Positions 13,428 to 25,984 of a stretch of DNA of 64,000 nucleotides are shown in pieces (position 1 is the stretch's first letter; every line of letters begins with the position of its first letter). Below the pieces are notes generated by a model. That model saw nothing but the letters and a program-made list of their open reading frames with translations. It did not search any database and was not told the DNA's origin. Source of the DNA: Hymenochaete sp. R1 (taxonomy: Eukaryota; Basidiomycota; Agaricomycetes; Hymenochaetales; Hymenochaetaceae); contig JAFREE010000046.1 of assembly GCA_019400425.1 (NCBI GenBank), positions 1-64,000 on the forward strand, given 5' to 3'. The position numbers were made by a program, and so were the translations under genes.

Positions 13428-16400
13428 ATGGTCGTCGTACTAGACGCCATAGAGCACGAAAAGGTCGAATTCGACTATGGCGATGATGATCTCAATGATG
13501 CTTCTCAATCTTTACTTATTTCTCAAAACTCTTCAGACAACAACTCGATAAAACCGAAAAGATGGAGGATATCCCGAAAGGGTCGTTGGCTTGTCTGGTC
13601 TTTGTCGGCATTCATTGTATCCGTGGTGTTCGCGGTCGACTACTGGCTGGGTACTAGTAATGATGCGAGGGAGTCGCAACTTTTCCCTTCCATAGTTGAG
13701 GACAGCAGTAGTGATAATGGGCTGGGATGCATTAGCGTAATGCTTAGTCCAGAGAAGGCGGAAAGACTTTTCTTGTGAGTTCTAAGCTTTCAAGCGCCAG
13801 ATTCTCTCTCTTTATAGATTTCTGACCACTATTTTGGTTGTCCGTGTATTTGTGTCTGCATGTTAACGTGTGGAACAGAAAAGTGCCGTCCACAAAGAGT
13901 GCTATTGATATCTCACGGAGGTACTCAGGTCACCCTCATATCGCTGGCTCCGAAGAGGACTTCGAAGACGCTAAAACTATACTCGAGCTTTTCCAGACGC
14001 ACTTCGCAACGGCAACCCCAGAAGAGGATCCTATTTACTCAGCAGGTTCTCCACAATCACGGAAAGCTACCTTGGACATTACGAAGTTGTCGACTCCGAA
14101 GGCGTGGATTGACGTTTACTACCCTGTAATGAACACGCCACTCGAACGAAGGCTGGAGATCTTGGATGAAGACGGTAACGTTGCTTGGGCTGCCGAAGTA
14201 GAGGAAGACGGAGACAAGGGTGACCGGGAGGCCGCCAAATATCGCACCGCCGTTCCGACCTTCCACGGTCTTAGTAAAGACGGGGAAGTCGAGGGCGAAC
14301 TTATCTTCGCTGACTATGGTCGGAAGGAAGATTACGACGACCTTGAGGCTTCTGGTATTAATTTGACGGGAAAAATTGTCGCTGTTCGGTATGGTGCCAT
14401 ATTCCGGGGATTGAAGATCAAGGGCGCACAAGAGCGTGGTGCCGCAGGCGTTCTTATCTACTCTGACCCGCGCGACGATGGTGCCGTGGTTGTTGAGAAT
14501 GGATACGAACCTTATCCTGCTGGTCCAGCTCGTAATCCGTACTCCGTTCAGCGCGGTTCCGTACAGTTTATTTCACTTTATCCTGGTGATCCCACCACCG
14601 TGAGTCGCATTGCCTAAAATTCACTTCCGTCAAGTTTTTTGATATTTGATTAGCCCGGATTCCCTGCGTACGAGAACTCGACGCGTGAAGAGCCAATCAA
14701 CAAGCCTTCAATACCGAGCCTGCCGATTTCTTGGTCTAATGCAGAAAGATTACTGGAGGAAATCGGCATCGGCGAGCAACGTCTACTTTCAGGCCGCTCG
14801 AGCACTCGAAAAATCAGACTCGTCAACCATGTGGACGACAAAGTGATGCCAATTTGGAACACAATGGCTGTCATACCAGGCCATATCAAGGATGAAGTTG
14901 TCGTTATCGGTAATCACAGGGATGCATGGGTGCTTGGAGCTGCGGACCCAACATCAGGTACCGTGTCTCTGCACGAAATTGTTCGAGCTTTCGGCGTGCT
15001 CCTTCGGTCCGGTTGGAAGCCCCTTCGCACGATTCTCTTCGCGAGCTGGGATGCTGAAGAATATGGGCTCATTGGAAGCACAGAGTGGGGTGAAGATTTC
15101 GAAGACTGGATCAAACGACATGTCGTTGCCTATCTCAACACGGATGTATCTTCTTCAGGTTCTCGTTATGTGGCTTCTGCGTCGCCCTCTTTAGCACACG
15201 TCATTGCCAAGACTGCGAAGGATCTCCCCCATCCCACGAAAGATGGTAAAACACTTTGGGATGCAATGGAAGACAACGGACCGTACGAGGGCAAGATGGA
15301 CCCCTCCTTTGAAGCCGACTACGTGAAGAGCGAGGCAAAAAGGGAGGCATTGTCGTCGGGCATTGCTCCTCTCGGATCAGGAAGTGATTTTACCGTGTTC
15401 TTGCAACGCATCGGGGTGAGAACTTCATGCTAATTAAAGATCTCCTGCGTCAAGTCTGAACAATATTTAGATTGCCAGTTCCGACCAGGGTTTCAGCCAG
15501 AGTCCTTATGACGCACCATATCATTACCACTCGATTTACGACTCAGAAAAATGGCAGGAGCAGTATGCCGACCCGGGTTTCCACCGTCACGTACGTCGAT
15601 TTCTGTACCCGAAGTTAAATGTTGACTTACCGGTAACCAGATCGCCGTTGCTAAAAGCCTGGGGCTCCTTACCTTGCGAGTCGCTGACTCGATCATTTTG
15701 CCCTTAAACGTTACACAGTATGCTTATGAACTGGATGAATATCTTGACCAGTGAGTGTTTCTTGCTTGTCGATTAGTCTGAGCTAATTTGTCTCAGGGTC
15801 GAGTTACTTCCTCTGCCGAACGGTACAAAAATGGAATTCCCTGCGCTTCGCTCCTCCATCCAGCGTTTACAAGAAGCCAGCCACAAATTGGATGAGGAGA
15901 GTGAGGACGCAGAAGCCAGGCTTCGAGAGTTACTGGAAGAAATTAATAAATTTGCTGCTCAAACGTCCCATGTCTTTCACAAACCTAGATACAGTGCTTT
16001 GTGGGAATGGACTCGTTCGATCGTTGGTCATATCTTTGGCTTTCACCGTCCACCACACGTGCGGGAACCTGAAGAAAAGACCATGGACAATACTTTCTCG
16101 GAGTATCTAGACGATCTCAACGGCCATGAACATGCTTCTAAGCACAATCCTAACGAACCGCCTCCTGAAGGCGAGAAGTTTGGTGAAGTGTCCATACCGG
16201 AGCTTCATAAGGCTGTGAAACACGTTCGCAGAGTCAATAAGAAGCTCTCGTCCTTTGAGCGGGGTTTCATTTCGGAATCTGGGATCAAAGACCGCGAGTG
16301 GTATAGACATCTCGGAGTCGCTCCGGGTAAATGGCTTGGTACGTATAAATATATACTCACTTTCTAGTGGATGATTTGCTGACTTTGCCCTGCAGGGTAT

Positions 16401-16526
16401 GGAGCGACGACCTTACCAGCGCTGACGGAAGCGATTACTATTGAACAGAACGCGACGCTCGCAGGCTACGAAGCTGGGCGCCTCGAGAAGCTATTCAACC
16501 GATTAGCTGATCATATTGCAGTCTAG
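13428..16526 (+). CDS. Glutamate carboxypeptidase II-like M28 metallopeptidase (transferrin-receptor fold)
   Basis: Type II membrane zinc peptidase of the GCPII/Vps70 group, probably vacuolar or secretory. Seven exons (13428-13774, 13879-14599, 14654-15415, 15471-15590, 15641-15750, 15797-16338, 16396-16526) give 910 aa. The start at 13428 has the context CCACCATGG. A short acidic cytosolic tail precedes one TM helix (WSLSAFIVSVVFAVDYWL), then a PA domain (GKIVAVRYGAIFRGLKIKGA). All metal-ligand blocks are present: GNHRDAWVLGAADPTSG (H, D), SWDAEEYGLIGS (catalytic E plus ligand E), AYLNTD (D) and PYHYHSIYD (H). The C-terminal helical TFR-dimerisation domain follows (ERGFISESGIKDREWYRHL). It therefore looks catalytically competent. 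Confidence 0.95.
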
Positions 16527-16846
16527 CTGATCACTGCATTTCCCACTATATCACACTGCTTTCCTTTTTTTGGATTTTATGTGGATTTATATGTATTGTG
16601 TCTTACTAACGTTGCAAGCTCTGCCGCGGACGGCCCGAATCATATGTATAACGGTAATTGAATTCATTGGCTCTACATCATGTTTTGCACAGCTTTGTGA
16701 GTGGATCGATCAGCATAGATAATAACAGTAAAGTTAGCTGAGGGCCTTTCATGGCTGTGTCGGACTTTGGCTCTTAATCTGGAACGCTTGGAACCTACAA
16801 ACCTCGAGTAATCATCGTCGCAGAAACTCTCAGCCCATAAAGCACC
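16527..16846 (+). promoter_or_regulatory. Intergenic region upstream of small GPI-type gene
   Basis: A 320-bp gap holds the 3' UTR of the M28 gene and the promoter of the next gene. No clear TATA box or repeat is seen. Confidence 0.3.
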
Positions 16847-17337
16847 ATGAAGCCAACTCAACTTACTCTTACACTTGTGTCTCTTGCTCATTTGGTCTTT
16901 CGCATTGATGGTGTAGTAGCGCAAATCGACCAAGGTCAACATAGTATCGATCAACTTGCAACGGTATCTACTCTGATAGGAGAGAAATCAAGTAAGTCCT
17001 ATGTTCTACCTACACCATTGCGAACGTCTAAAGATCATCATTAGATGCAGCATTAACTGCGAGGGCTACCTCCGTGCGGCGCTCTTCCGGGGCTTCTATG
17101 ACATCCGGCACCTCGTCCATAGCAATGTCATCTGCTAATAGATCTTCAAGCAGAAGCTCTGGTTCGACTACTATTACTCGTACAACGACGAACTCGGCAG
17201 GTCGCACACAAACGGTTACCAGTACCAGTGTCATTCCCGGCCGTACTAGCGATGGTGTCCGCAGTTTCCAGGTGTCAGAAGTTCAGGCCTGTCTCGTCGT
17301 TGCTGTCATTGTTTGGTCTTACATGATTTGGTTTTGA
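16847..17337 (+). CDS. Small secreted Ser/Thr-rich protein, probably GPI-anchored
   Basis: Two exons (16847-16991, 17045-17337) give 145 aa. The N-terminus (MKPTQLTLTLVSLAHLVF..., cleavage near VVAQ) is a signal peptide. The middle is Ser/Thr/Arg-rich and likely O-glycosylated. The C-terminus is a hydrophobic tail (QACLVVAVIVWSYMIWF) of the kind replaced by a GPI anchor. No catalytic domain is recognised; proteins of this build are common as small basidiomycete cell-surface proteins. Function unknown. Confidence 0.7.
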
Positions 17338-18594
17338 GTCGCTATTTTATATGCAGAATTAGTTCCGAAAAGTTCGAGCTGCCCTTGACGTCTCTTTAGC
17401 GCTTTCACATTTTCTTTCTCGTGTATTGCCAAGAGAGCCCTTCCATGTGTAATACTGTCATTGATTGTTGTTTCGTGTAATTTTAATGCGAAATGTGCCA
17501 TGTTTGTATTATAAATGAAAAACCACTGCATTTACTTCTGCTCTCGATGAATCTCCATACATCCAACTTGAGTGGCCTCGTGCCAAATTCATACAATGGC
17601 AATGCATTAGTGCCCGTGTCTTCCTTGCTTTTGACTTCTGAAACATTCTTCTTCTACCTTCTAGTTGAAAAGCTAGTTATACGAGTACTACGGCTAGAGC
17701 CATCGATACACAATTATTCTAAATTGGTTTACAATGTATATATGGCTTCTATCTATTTCGTTGCAGGTACATGTTGATGCACCAAACCTTCACAAGACGG
17801 CGTACGACATCAAGATTGTAATCGGGATTAAGTAAAGTCAGTCCATTGACCTCTCATTTCATATGGCCTTTCGAGTTAGCACTATTGTACACGAACCGTT
17901 GTGCTGGACCCAACTTTGTTCAGATCGGAAGAGGTGGCATCACTGCCGGTGTTTTAGGCCTTTATGTAGGTATGCTGACCTAGGGAGCTCAAAATAATCC
18001 AAAAAGGCTTTTCCTCTGTTCGAGAAACTCAGGCTAGTACAAGATGCTCCATTGATCGCGTCAGTGTTGGTAGAGTTTTACGACGGTTTAGAGAACACCA
18101 GCAATGCCGAAGCCAGTCCACGCTCCGTCTTCTGCAATGACACTTATTACGGCGAGCCTTGACCATCGTGAACTTTCTCAGCAACATACGCAGTCAATAT
18201 TACTGATGTCGGACGATAGAAAGGCACACGAAGGAGTAAGGAGTGAGAGGAGGAAAAGCTGATTGCGATGATTTTGTTACGTAATACTTCTTTTGCGTTA
18301 TGTAACTTTTCTCAGACGGAGCAACGCCAACGCCATGTCGTTCCTTCTTTCCACCCATCACATCCTCGCCTAAAACGGATGGCTTTGTTGCGTTGCGCCA
18401 CACATACCACGAGGAATATCTCCGCACTTGTTTGTATTATACGCAATGATGGGTTGAAAAGTGGATCGGCTCCTCGACGGTGAATGAAAGTCGAGCCACC
18501 GAGTAGCTGCACTTGTATTAAATGGAGTATTTGAAAGGGAATCCTAAGGTAAGTAGTGTCAAAGTCCAGATAGAACGAAATTATTGGGAGAACG
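17338..18594. other. Intergenic region between small GPI gene and PP2C
   Basis: This stretch holds the 3' ends of two convergent genes and the possible relic at 17767-18162. Nothing else stands out; the rest shows short open frames without domains. Confidence 0.4.
17767..18162 (+). pseudogene. Possible gene relic or unresolved small gene
   Basis: After a good acceptor (TTTCGTTGCAG ending at 17766), three blocks read like protein. The first, at 17767-17817, includes VHVDAPNLHKTAYDIKI. The second, about 17876-17965, includes TNRCAGPNFVQIGRGGITAG. The third, 18007-18162, includes LFEKLRLVQDAPLIASVLVE and ends at TGA. Blocks two and three join in phase across a 41-nt GT-AG intron (17966-18006). 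The first join (17818-17875) has a poor acceptor, and no start exon could be found upstream. I do not recognise the family. It may be a decayed gene, or a real gene with a missed first exon, or chance. Confidence 0.3.
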
Positions 18595-20557
18595 TTAAAG
18601 TATTTGCACCAGAATAGTCACATCATCCATCCATGCCTGCTCACTATCAACGGCAATCATCTGCGAAAGTGCATTGGAATCTTCGCCACCCAAAGCATGT
18701 TTCAAAAGTTTTAACGCCAGATTGTCCCCGAGCTTGAACACAGTTGATTCGTTCTCCGCAGCTCGAGGTACAAGGCCATCTATGTACTGTTGTCCCAAGT
18801 CTTTTGTAGGCACACCTTCGAATAGCTCTGGCAGTCCGTCCGTACACATAATCAAGAAATTCTGGGGAATGCCTAGAGGTGTCTTTGGATCCCGAGAAAG
18901 TTGGATGTACTTCACTTCTGCTTCAGTTGAGATATACGGAGGTGTGAGGTTGCGCAACAAAAGCTGCTCCCATGCAGCGTGTGGGACCTCTGCCTTCTCG
19001 GCACCAGTATCTAAGTTGAATAGGACTCGCCTCGTAAAGACGGGTAGCTGTTTGAACGCCTGGTCGCCAATACCTGTAAGGCCACGCAGTCAATGAAACT
19101 CTCTTTAGCTGGCCTCGAGGAGCTTACATCGGAACGGAGCAATCGTGCCCAAGATACGCCTATTCTTCACACAATCCGGCTCGTTAGGATGATCTCTCCG
19201 AACACGAGCAACCTCGTCTACATTCGTACCGTTATGCGTCTCCGTAAGGAGCTGGCCTGACCATGTCCCATTGGAAAGTCTCGAGGCAAGTACTAATGTC
19301 GAGAAGAACGTGTGCTTAGCTGTACTTCATATAGGTCTAAAAGATCCTGATGAGTATGCTACACGTACCGGCCTGACAGTCGCCCAGGTTGGCAACCCAC
19401 AGATTTCTCTGGGCCGGATCTACCAACGCAACCAAGGCTGTGGTCCCATACATATTCAGTTGCACTTTCCGATAATTCTGCAAACCATTCCCATAATCAT
19501 TGACAACCGCCCGGATTTCTGAATCGCTTAGCCGTTCAAGTCCGTTCAATCCACCGGGGAACAAATCCAAAACGTCTCTCGCAATCGCGGCGTCAAATGA
19601 AGATATGGCACGCTTCAAGAGTCCTGTAACGACCGCAGGCTCTCGCAGGTAATCAATGCCTTGTTCTCGAGCAGTCTGTTCTAACAACTCTTGGATGATG
19701 ACAGGCAAATGGTGTGCTGCATGGTCCACGGTCGCCTCACCGAGGTGACCTTGATAATTCAAAAAAATGTCAGAATCAGTATCAATTCATTTCGGACCCT
19801 AACGAACAGGTGAAACGACCGCGGAAAGTACATCGGGTTCTGGTTCGCTTCCTCGGGTTCCCGTGCGCCCCGGATCGTGACTGAGGCAACTGAGGCTAAA
19901 GTCAAACGGGAGAACCACCCGGATCTTATCCACAAACGAAACAGAAATTTTCCACTTTGAACGCAAGATTGCCAACCAATCGAACGCACCGTCAAAGACA
20001 CCTGTGAGCGTCCACATATTCTCCCCTTCGGTGCCTCCGTTCGTTTCCCCACTTCCAATCCGGTCCTTAGCTCCTTGCTCCTGCTTCGCCGTCGCCCTCC
20101 CCGCCCCCGCACTTTCTCCCATCTTGTTCTCTCGCAGCGCAAATTGCTCCACAACATAACGGTCCTGGCATCTCGCCCCAATGCAAGGTTGGAAGCTCAA
20201 TCCATCCACTCTCCGTATCACGTCATCTCCATCCCCACGTTTGCTTCCGCGCACATGCGTGTCAGAATTAGCATGAAGGATGCCAGTGTACGGATGCGAG
20301 AGCCCGACAAGCGTGTCATGGGCCGCACGTGCACTCAGAGGTGTGTATGCTGCGTACCCGAAGGAAGCGACCGAACTGCTGGCTGAGGGGGGCGGTTCAG
20401 GATCATGGATGACGGACTCAGGGATGACTTTGACGTTGAGTCTGGGATTATATGGATGGTGGTGACTCGTTATGGGCGCAGAGACGGCTGCATCGTTAGA
20501 ACTGACATTGACGCCGCTTTTGGAAGCCAAAATGCTGGTGCTCCGACTCCTCGACAT
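18595..20557 (-). CDS. PP2C-family protein phosphatase (PDP/Ptc type)
   Basis: Metal-dependent Ser/Thr phosphatase. Four exons (20557-19990, 19749-19369, 19292-19128, 19073-18595) give 530 aa. The core motif is split by an unusually long 240-nt intron: GVFDG | HLGEATVDHAA, where the Asp and Gly match the VFDGHGG metal site. Other family blocks are MYGTTALVALVD, WVANLGDCQAVLASR, the LTETHNGTNVDEVARVR segment, LIMCTDGLPELF and AWMDDVTILVQIL (last metal Asp). The basic, His/Pro-rich N-terminus may direct it to mitochondria, as in pyruvate dehydrogenase phosphatase relatives with similar NRRILGTIAPFR and PPYISTEAEV blocks. The exact substrate is inference. Confidence 0.92.
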
Positions 20558-22064
20558 GCGTTGTTGTAGGGAGGGGAATAAGCGATGGTAATCGATCGAT
20601 TGATCGAAAAGGGTGAAAAAATGCGCTTGTGGGACTGGATGGACTGGGCTTCTGAGGTTGAGCTACTAAGATCGATTGAAGCGAGCAGGGTCGAGACGAA
20701 AGGAGAAAGAATGACGAAGAAGGCGGAAGGTAGGGCGGAAAACAAAGGAAAGGCAGTGGAGACCTGTCAGTATGGTCGCAGCTCTCCTTAAGTACACGCT
20801 CGTAGGACCGGTGCAAAGTGGAGGTAAGAGGTAAAGGCTAGAACTTCGGGGCAAAAGCGCGTGCAGTGGATGCAGTGTACATGCATATAAAGTACATGTA
20901 CATTTGTTTCGTGTCGTGATGCTGGCGAACTCGGATCTGGCTTACTTACTTACAAGGTAACGATATCATAAGCTCACGACACCGAGGGCCCGAATGATCA
21001 CACATGAAGTCGCCGTGGCGGCGGGATGATGATGATCCAACCCGAAGACATAGGACCGAGATTGAGTCGGTCTATTAAGTGGCGCTCGCATCATCGTGAC
21101 TGGGCTCGATCCGAGGGACGTGTGTACTGCGCACTGACTGTAGGTTATTCCTTTCGAACCCGTGGCATCGGGACCCGGCTCAGAAGAGAAGTGTGTGCGT
21201 GTGTGAGAGGCCCTGAGAGAGAGCCAGGAGAAGCAGGCCTAGGGAGAAGCGGAAGGAAAACGTGCTTAGGCTGCTTGTGTGTATATGCATATATGCGTTC
21301 ATACTCATGTTCTTCGTGCAAGCACGTTGCGTGCCGTGCAGTTTGCTCCTTCTTCCTGTCCGAGACAGTGCCTCGTAGCCAAGGGACCAGGTGTTCGTCT
21401 AGTTTAGATTTCTTTATTCTCCCTTTCGGCCATTGCCCTTCGAATTCGGAGTTTTTTTTCCCGAGTTTCCTCTTCATTTAATATGCCTGTGACGGTTACT
21501 AGTGGTATGTGGATTGAAAGCCTCGTAGTTCGAGTCCGAGTCCATGAATCAAACACGAAACGGAACATAATGAGGATTCGGCCAACTACTAGTCTGACTA
21601 CAGTACGCTGAACGTTTGAGCTTGCTTGAGCCGAAAAATAGATGGCTCCGTTCTCTTAAGCTTGGCAAGCTTGACTTCATTTCGAGCCAGCGCCAGCGGA
21701 ACCAATTCATTCCCGTGTCGGAGAGTTGAAGATTACTAGTATTGTATAACAAAGACCGCGCAATGTCAATAATAAAAGGGAAAAAAAGGGGAAAAAAGGG
21801 AAAAAAGGAAGAGAGGGAAAACGAAACGGATTCATTTTGAAATGAGAAACGAGAATATTACATGGAAGTTTCTTAATGCTACTGTCTCGAGAGCCCGCAC
21901 AAAAGTTAAAATACCGCAAACTCTACCACCAAGACTGCCGTTATCAATCAATTCAAGTTGAATGAGGGATGAGGACGCCTGTGGTGCAAGCACCGGAACC
22001 TGACGGAATCCCTCCTTTGAATTCAGAGTACCTGAGAGAATGAATAAGGGACGCGGCGTGGATT
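20558..22064. other. Intergenic region, 1.5 kb, low-complexity DNA
   Basis: The 5' side of PP2C (-) and the 3' side of the permease (-) bound this stretch. It holds GT/GA-rich DNA near 21188-21240, three ACTAGT palindromes (21498, 21588, 21735) and a pure purine run. A region at 21145-21477 is open on both strands but shows no domain. Confidence 0.4.
21774..21821 (+). repeat. 48-nt homopurine tract
   Basis: An uninterrupted run of A and G only, built of A(6-7)G(3-4) units, lies in the 3' flank of the permease gene. Such tracts can form triplex DNA or exclude nucleosomes; no role is shown here. Confidence 0.8.
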
Positions 22065-24340
22065 TTACATCTATTTTCCCCAAAAAACACACGAGGAAAG
22101 AAAAGTCAGTTACGTGAGTCTCACAGCAAGATATACAGAAAGAAAGGGTGAAAAAACCACGCACCAACCAAGCCCAGAACTTCTCCATCGCATTCCGCGG
22201 AGGCGGTTCGTCATACGTATCCGCCTCGATCTCCTTCAAATCCGAAATGAAATCCATCTCCATCGGTCGGAGCGGACGGCACTTTTTGTAGATGCGCGAA
22301 GCGACGTAGAGGACGGGGAAGAGCATGAGAGGGAGGTAGTTGGTGACGAAGGTCGCTGTGTTCCATTCGCCATTTAAGAAGACGGACCATCCTGAGAACT
22401 GTGTAAGGATTCGACCATCTTTAGTGGAACGTACTTAGTCGAGTGAAAAGAAAAGACTAACGAAGCATACGACAGGACAAGCGACGACAGCGTACCATGC
22501 AGCGTACGGATTGAATCTGCTCGCATATGGCAGCGTGCTCCTATCGAAGCCCTGCTGGACAAAGCCCTTATGGAACCTCAAATACGTGACGCAGATGCCG
22601 AACCAGGTCATCAGACCCGCAATGGAGGTCATATTGACGAACCATTGGAACACTTTCCCAGAACCGGTGCTGACCCCCATGTAAGCGAGGAAAGAGAACG
22701 CGGAACAGAAAATGAGCGCGACGAGCGGTAGGCCGCTTTTGGTGGTGTAGGAGAATATGCGCGGGGCGTTGCCTGAGAGCGCAAGACCGTAGATGGCACG
22801 GGAGGAAGTGTACAGATCTGACGATGCAGCAGACCATGCTGACGTCAGTAGCGCACTTTGGAATATCAATCAGTCCTAAGTTTAGATGTTCCCAGAATAG
22901 AAGGTAGCACTCACGCGTTAATCACGTGCGGGAGACCCCCGATTCCGGCCGTCTTGATAGCAATGACGAAAGGCGATGCTGCAGCCGTCGACGTAGAAAT
23001 GCTCAGATCATCGTTGTTGGATGGGACCAAGAGCCCGATCACGAAAGTACCGCCAATGTAGAAGAGGAGGATACGGATGTACACGCGTTGAATGGCTTTG
23101 GGCAAATTCCTGCGCGGGTTCTTTGCTTCACCAGCAGCGATGGCAACGATTTCCGTTCCAATGAAAGAGAAGGCGGCCTGCGACATGACGGACCACCAGC
23201 CGAGGAAGCGACCTGTCGTCCCAGGGATATTGTTGAATTGCACGAAGGGGCCCGGGTTCTTCCAGTAACGGAAACCGATGCGATCATGATTGGGCCCACC
23301 GCCGAGGTCCAATACGATTCCGAGGATCTGTTGTCATGATGTTTTTTTTGGAGGAGGAAGGATGCAAAGAAAAGAACGCAAGTGTCAGATGGTACTAGTA
23401 CTGTCAGAACAGCGTGGCGCGAAAGTGGCGCGTGAAATGAAATTGACGCACGATGAGGGCCGTGATGGTCAGGACCTTTATGGAAGCAAATACAAACTCG
23501 CACTCGCCATACGCGCCTTGTCCAAATAAATAACCTCAGTCCCAAAAGTCTCCACTTCCAATCAATTCAAAATAATTCACTCACCAGCTCCGAGCATATT
23601 GATGAACACGACAACAATGAGACACATTGTTATCCAAACAGCCGGATTGACTTCTTCTGGCTGTAAAATAAGATTAAGCAAAGTGTAGTCAGCAAGTGAC
23701 CTGAACTTCACAAATCAAAGAATGAGCGGAAGCTTACTGATTTCCAAAATGACATGAGAACGGCCGACGCGCTCAACTCGGCGGGCAAGATGACCGTCCA
23801 GTTATACCAGTAATTCCAACCCATAGTAAACGACAAAGCCGGGTCGACAAATCGTTCTGCGAGCTTGATGTGACCGCCCGGGATGGGGAGATAGGCGACC
23901 ATTTCACCGAGAGAGATCTAATGACAAAGACAAAGATGACCATTACTACTATGTACTCCGTGTGTACTAAATAAGTCTTGCTCTCACCATGACCGAGTAG
24001 CAAATAGTGCCGACAATAGTGTACCCGAGCAAAAGACCGACGGGCCCACCGTTTGCAAGAGCGGAACCCGTACCGAGGAAGAGGCCTGTGCCGATAACAC
24101 CACCGATACTATTGAAACGAAAAAATTGAGTATACGAGGACGGAACGCAAGAGTAGGCAGGCAGACAAGCAGGACAAATGCGAACCTGATCATAGCAATA
24201 TGCCTGTTCTTCAACTGCCTGTGAAGAGTGTTTCCACCACTCGTTTTGGCAGCGCCATGATCGAGGTTGGAGGAGTCATCTACGAGGGTAGAGTGTGCGT
24301 TACCCTTTTCGATGTACTTGTCGTCTGGGGACGAAGTCAT
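22065..24340 (-). CDS. Amino-acid permease, yeast AAP (GAP1/DIP5) family
   Basis: Proton-coupled amino-acid importer of the plasma membrane. Nine exons: 24340-24186, 24108-23988, 23917-23738, 23660-23585, 23516-23452, 23327-22915, 22855-22462, 22398-22165, 22070-22065; 547 aa. The family signature starts at the exon 1/2 border: HIAMISIGGVIGTGLFLGTG. Further blocks are SLGEMVAYLPIPGGHIKLAE, GWNYWYNW, GFRYWKNPGPF, FIGTEIVAIAAGEAKNPRR, LYTSSRAIYGLALSGNAP and NMTSIAGLMTWFGI. Twelve TM helices are expected. The last exon would add only a Met codon and stop, so the 3' end is the least certain part; reading on past 22165 without splicing gives a longer tail. The start at 24340 lies before a hydrophilic N-terminal tail that contains an acidic stretch. 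Confidence 0.92.
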
Positions 24341-25850
24341 GGTGGTGCGTCGAGGACGACGACGATGGAAGAAGGGGAATGAAGGGGGAAGGAGGGAGAG
24401 GGGAAGAATAGGCCGAGCATAGGCGTAGGTATTTGAATGGATTGGATAGGGACAGGAGGCTAGCGCCCGAGGGAGGGAGGAGAGGGCGTATCGTGTGGCC
24501 GGCGGAAGGGAGATAGTCAAAGGACGATAACTCCCTCTGCAATCCATGTGCTTCTCAGGTCCCGCGCCACTACTCCCACTCCCGTCCTCTCCCTCCCTTG
24601 CTCATTGACGACTTTTTATTTTATTTTAAAAAAAATAGCAAGCTCACGAATCTTTTCTAACTCTTCCTTCGTACCCAAATACTCTCCTACAAATAACCAA
24701 CATCGCCGTCACTACCGACGCACAAACGACGATTCAATCAAGGGTACAAAGTGATCCCGTTCTCTCTCTCTTTTTCTCCGACTCCGACTCGCGCTCCAGC
24801 GCCAGCGATAAGACTTCGGCTGTCTCACTTCGTGATAGCCCGCCGCCTCACCCACCCACACACCCATCCCACGAATGAATGGAATGGAACGGACGACCCG
24901 TGAATCGACCCGGATTTCAGATTTCATTGCGCAAATGGTCCGCAGCTCCTGGCAGCTCCCATCAATCCGATCTATTTATACTAGTATTGCGTTACTTCCT
25001 TCGCGTGGCTTCTGTCTTCCAGCTCATGAGCTCATGCTCATCAGAGAGACTTCGACAGACAAAAAGGACGCAGAACCAGCAGAACCGAACCCCATCGATA
25101 TTTCCAATATCATAATATGCCATGTATCAAGGTCCGAGTTCAGGCAGTGCTGTAATTGAATACTACCCCTTCTCGGACGTTTTTCCCACTTTGCGAATTT
25201 CGTATTCAAGGCAATGTTCGCCCTTGTAGGCGCTCTGATTTCTCTTGGACTACTGCGCTCCCACCGTCGTTCATTTCGAAACTAGTACTGCCCCTGGACG
25301 CTGAACATTAATGATTAAACAGAGCGCAGGCCTCACAGCAGGCATGGTCGAATCTTTTGGCCCAACATATTCATTGAAAAGTGTGAAAAATATTCGTTAT
25401 GTGTTTTGGGGTTTTCAGGGTCATTAAAATTCGAAAATATATTCTAATCCCCCTGCCAAAGTAAGGATATATTTTCGGATTTATTGACACAAAAAAATTC
25501 CAAAAGATATAACGAATATATATCACACTTTTTGACAAATATGTCTAGCCAAATGATTCGACTATGCCTGCTGTGCCTGTTTCGACTCTTTCGAGCCGTA
25601 GTCCCCGGAAGTTCACGTTCGCAGGTCCGGGGTCGCGTGCACATGAGAGCGATTCGATTTCAGTTCCGTCTCTCAGACAGACTCAGACTCAGACTATGGA
25701 AGGCAGTACTACTACTAGTTCTCTGACGTGGGCAACGAATCATCTTGATGACTAGTAGACTTAGACTAGTAGACTATCCCGCTGTGGGAAATAGCGTGAC
25801 TAGTAACCGTTTGACAAAGTCAAAGTCAAAGGCGGCGCATACTAGTATAA
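24341..25850. promoter_or_regulatory. Permease upstream region, 1.5 kb
   Basis: The upstream side of the permease has pyrimidine-rich DNA (plus-strand CT run near 24761-24780). Farther out lie the foldback hairpin at 25366-25543 and a cluster of ACTAGT palindromes at 24980, 25281, 25714, 25751, 25765, 25799 and 25841. No gene is supported. Confidence 0.4.
25366..25543. mobile_element. Foldback (MITE-like) hairpin element
   Basis: Two arms of about 75 nt are imperfect inverted copies of each other around a ~25-nt loop. The left arm opens with ACATATTCATTGAAAAGTG; the right arm read backwards opens with ACATATTTGTCAAAAAGTG. Both contain the core ATATTCGTTAT and end in CGAAAATATA. The DNA is AT-rich, unlike the flanking sequence, and has no coding capacity. 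This build fits a small non-autonomous DNA transposon or another foldback element. No clear target-site duplication was found. Confidence 0.6.
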
Positions 25851-25876
25851 CATCAGCGGAAAGGCCAAAAAAATGT
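25851..25876 (+). repeat. Left terminal inverted repeat
   Basis: The 26-nt end reads CATCAGCGGAAAGGCC, then seven A and TGT. It pairs with 29054-29078, which has six A, with a one-base gap. Confidence 0.8.
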
Positions 25877-25984
25877 ACCTCTTGCAGCATTTGTCAGACG
25901 ACGACAAGGCTTACGTGATCATACATGGCATGTAGATGGTTTCGACTCGAATATAAGGTGGTACAATGCAATACCAGATGAATC

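Noticed and set aside
21145..21477. Frames open on both strands (110 and 151 codons)
   Set aside because: Low-complexity composition, no domain, no splice partners; openness on both strands suggests chance from base bias.
21520..21550. T-arm-like GTTCGAGTCC
   Set aside because: The flanking bases do not form a 5-bp stem around a 7-nt loop, and no D-arm or anticodon arm with correct spacing is present.
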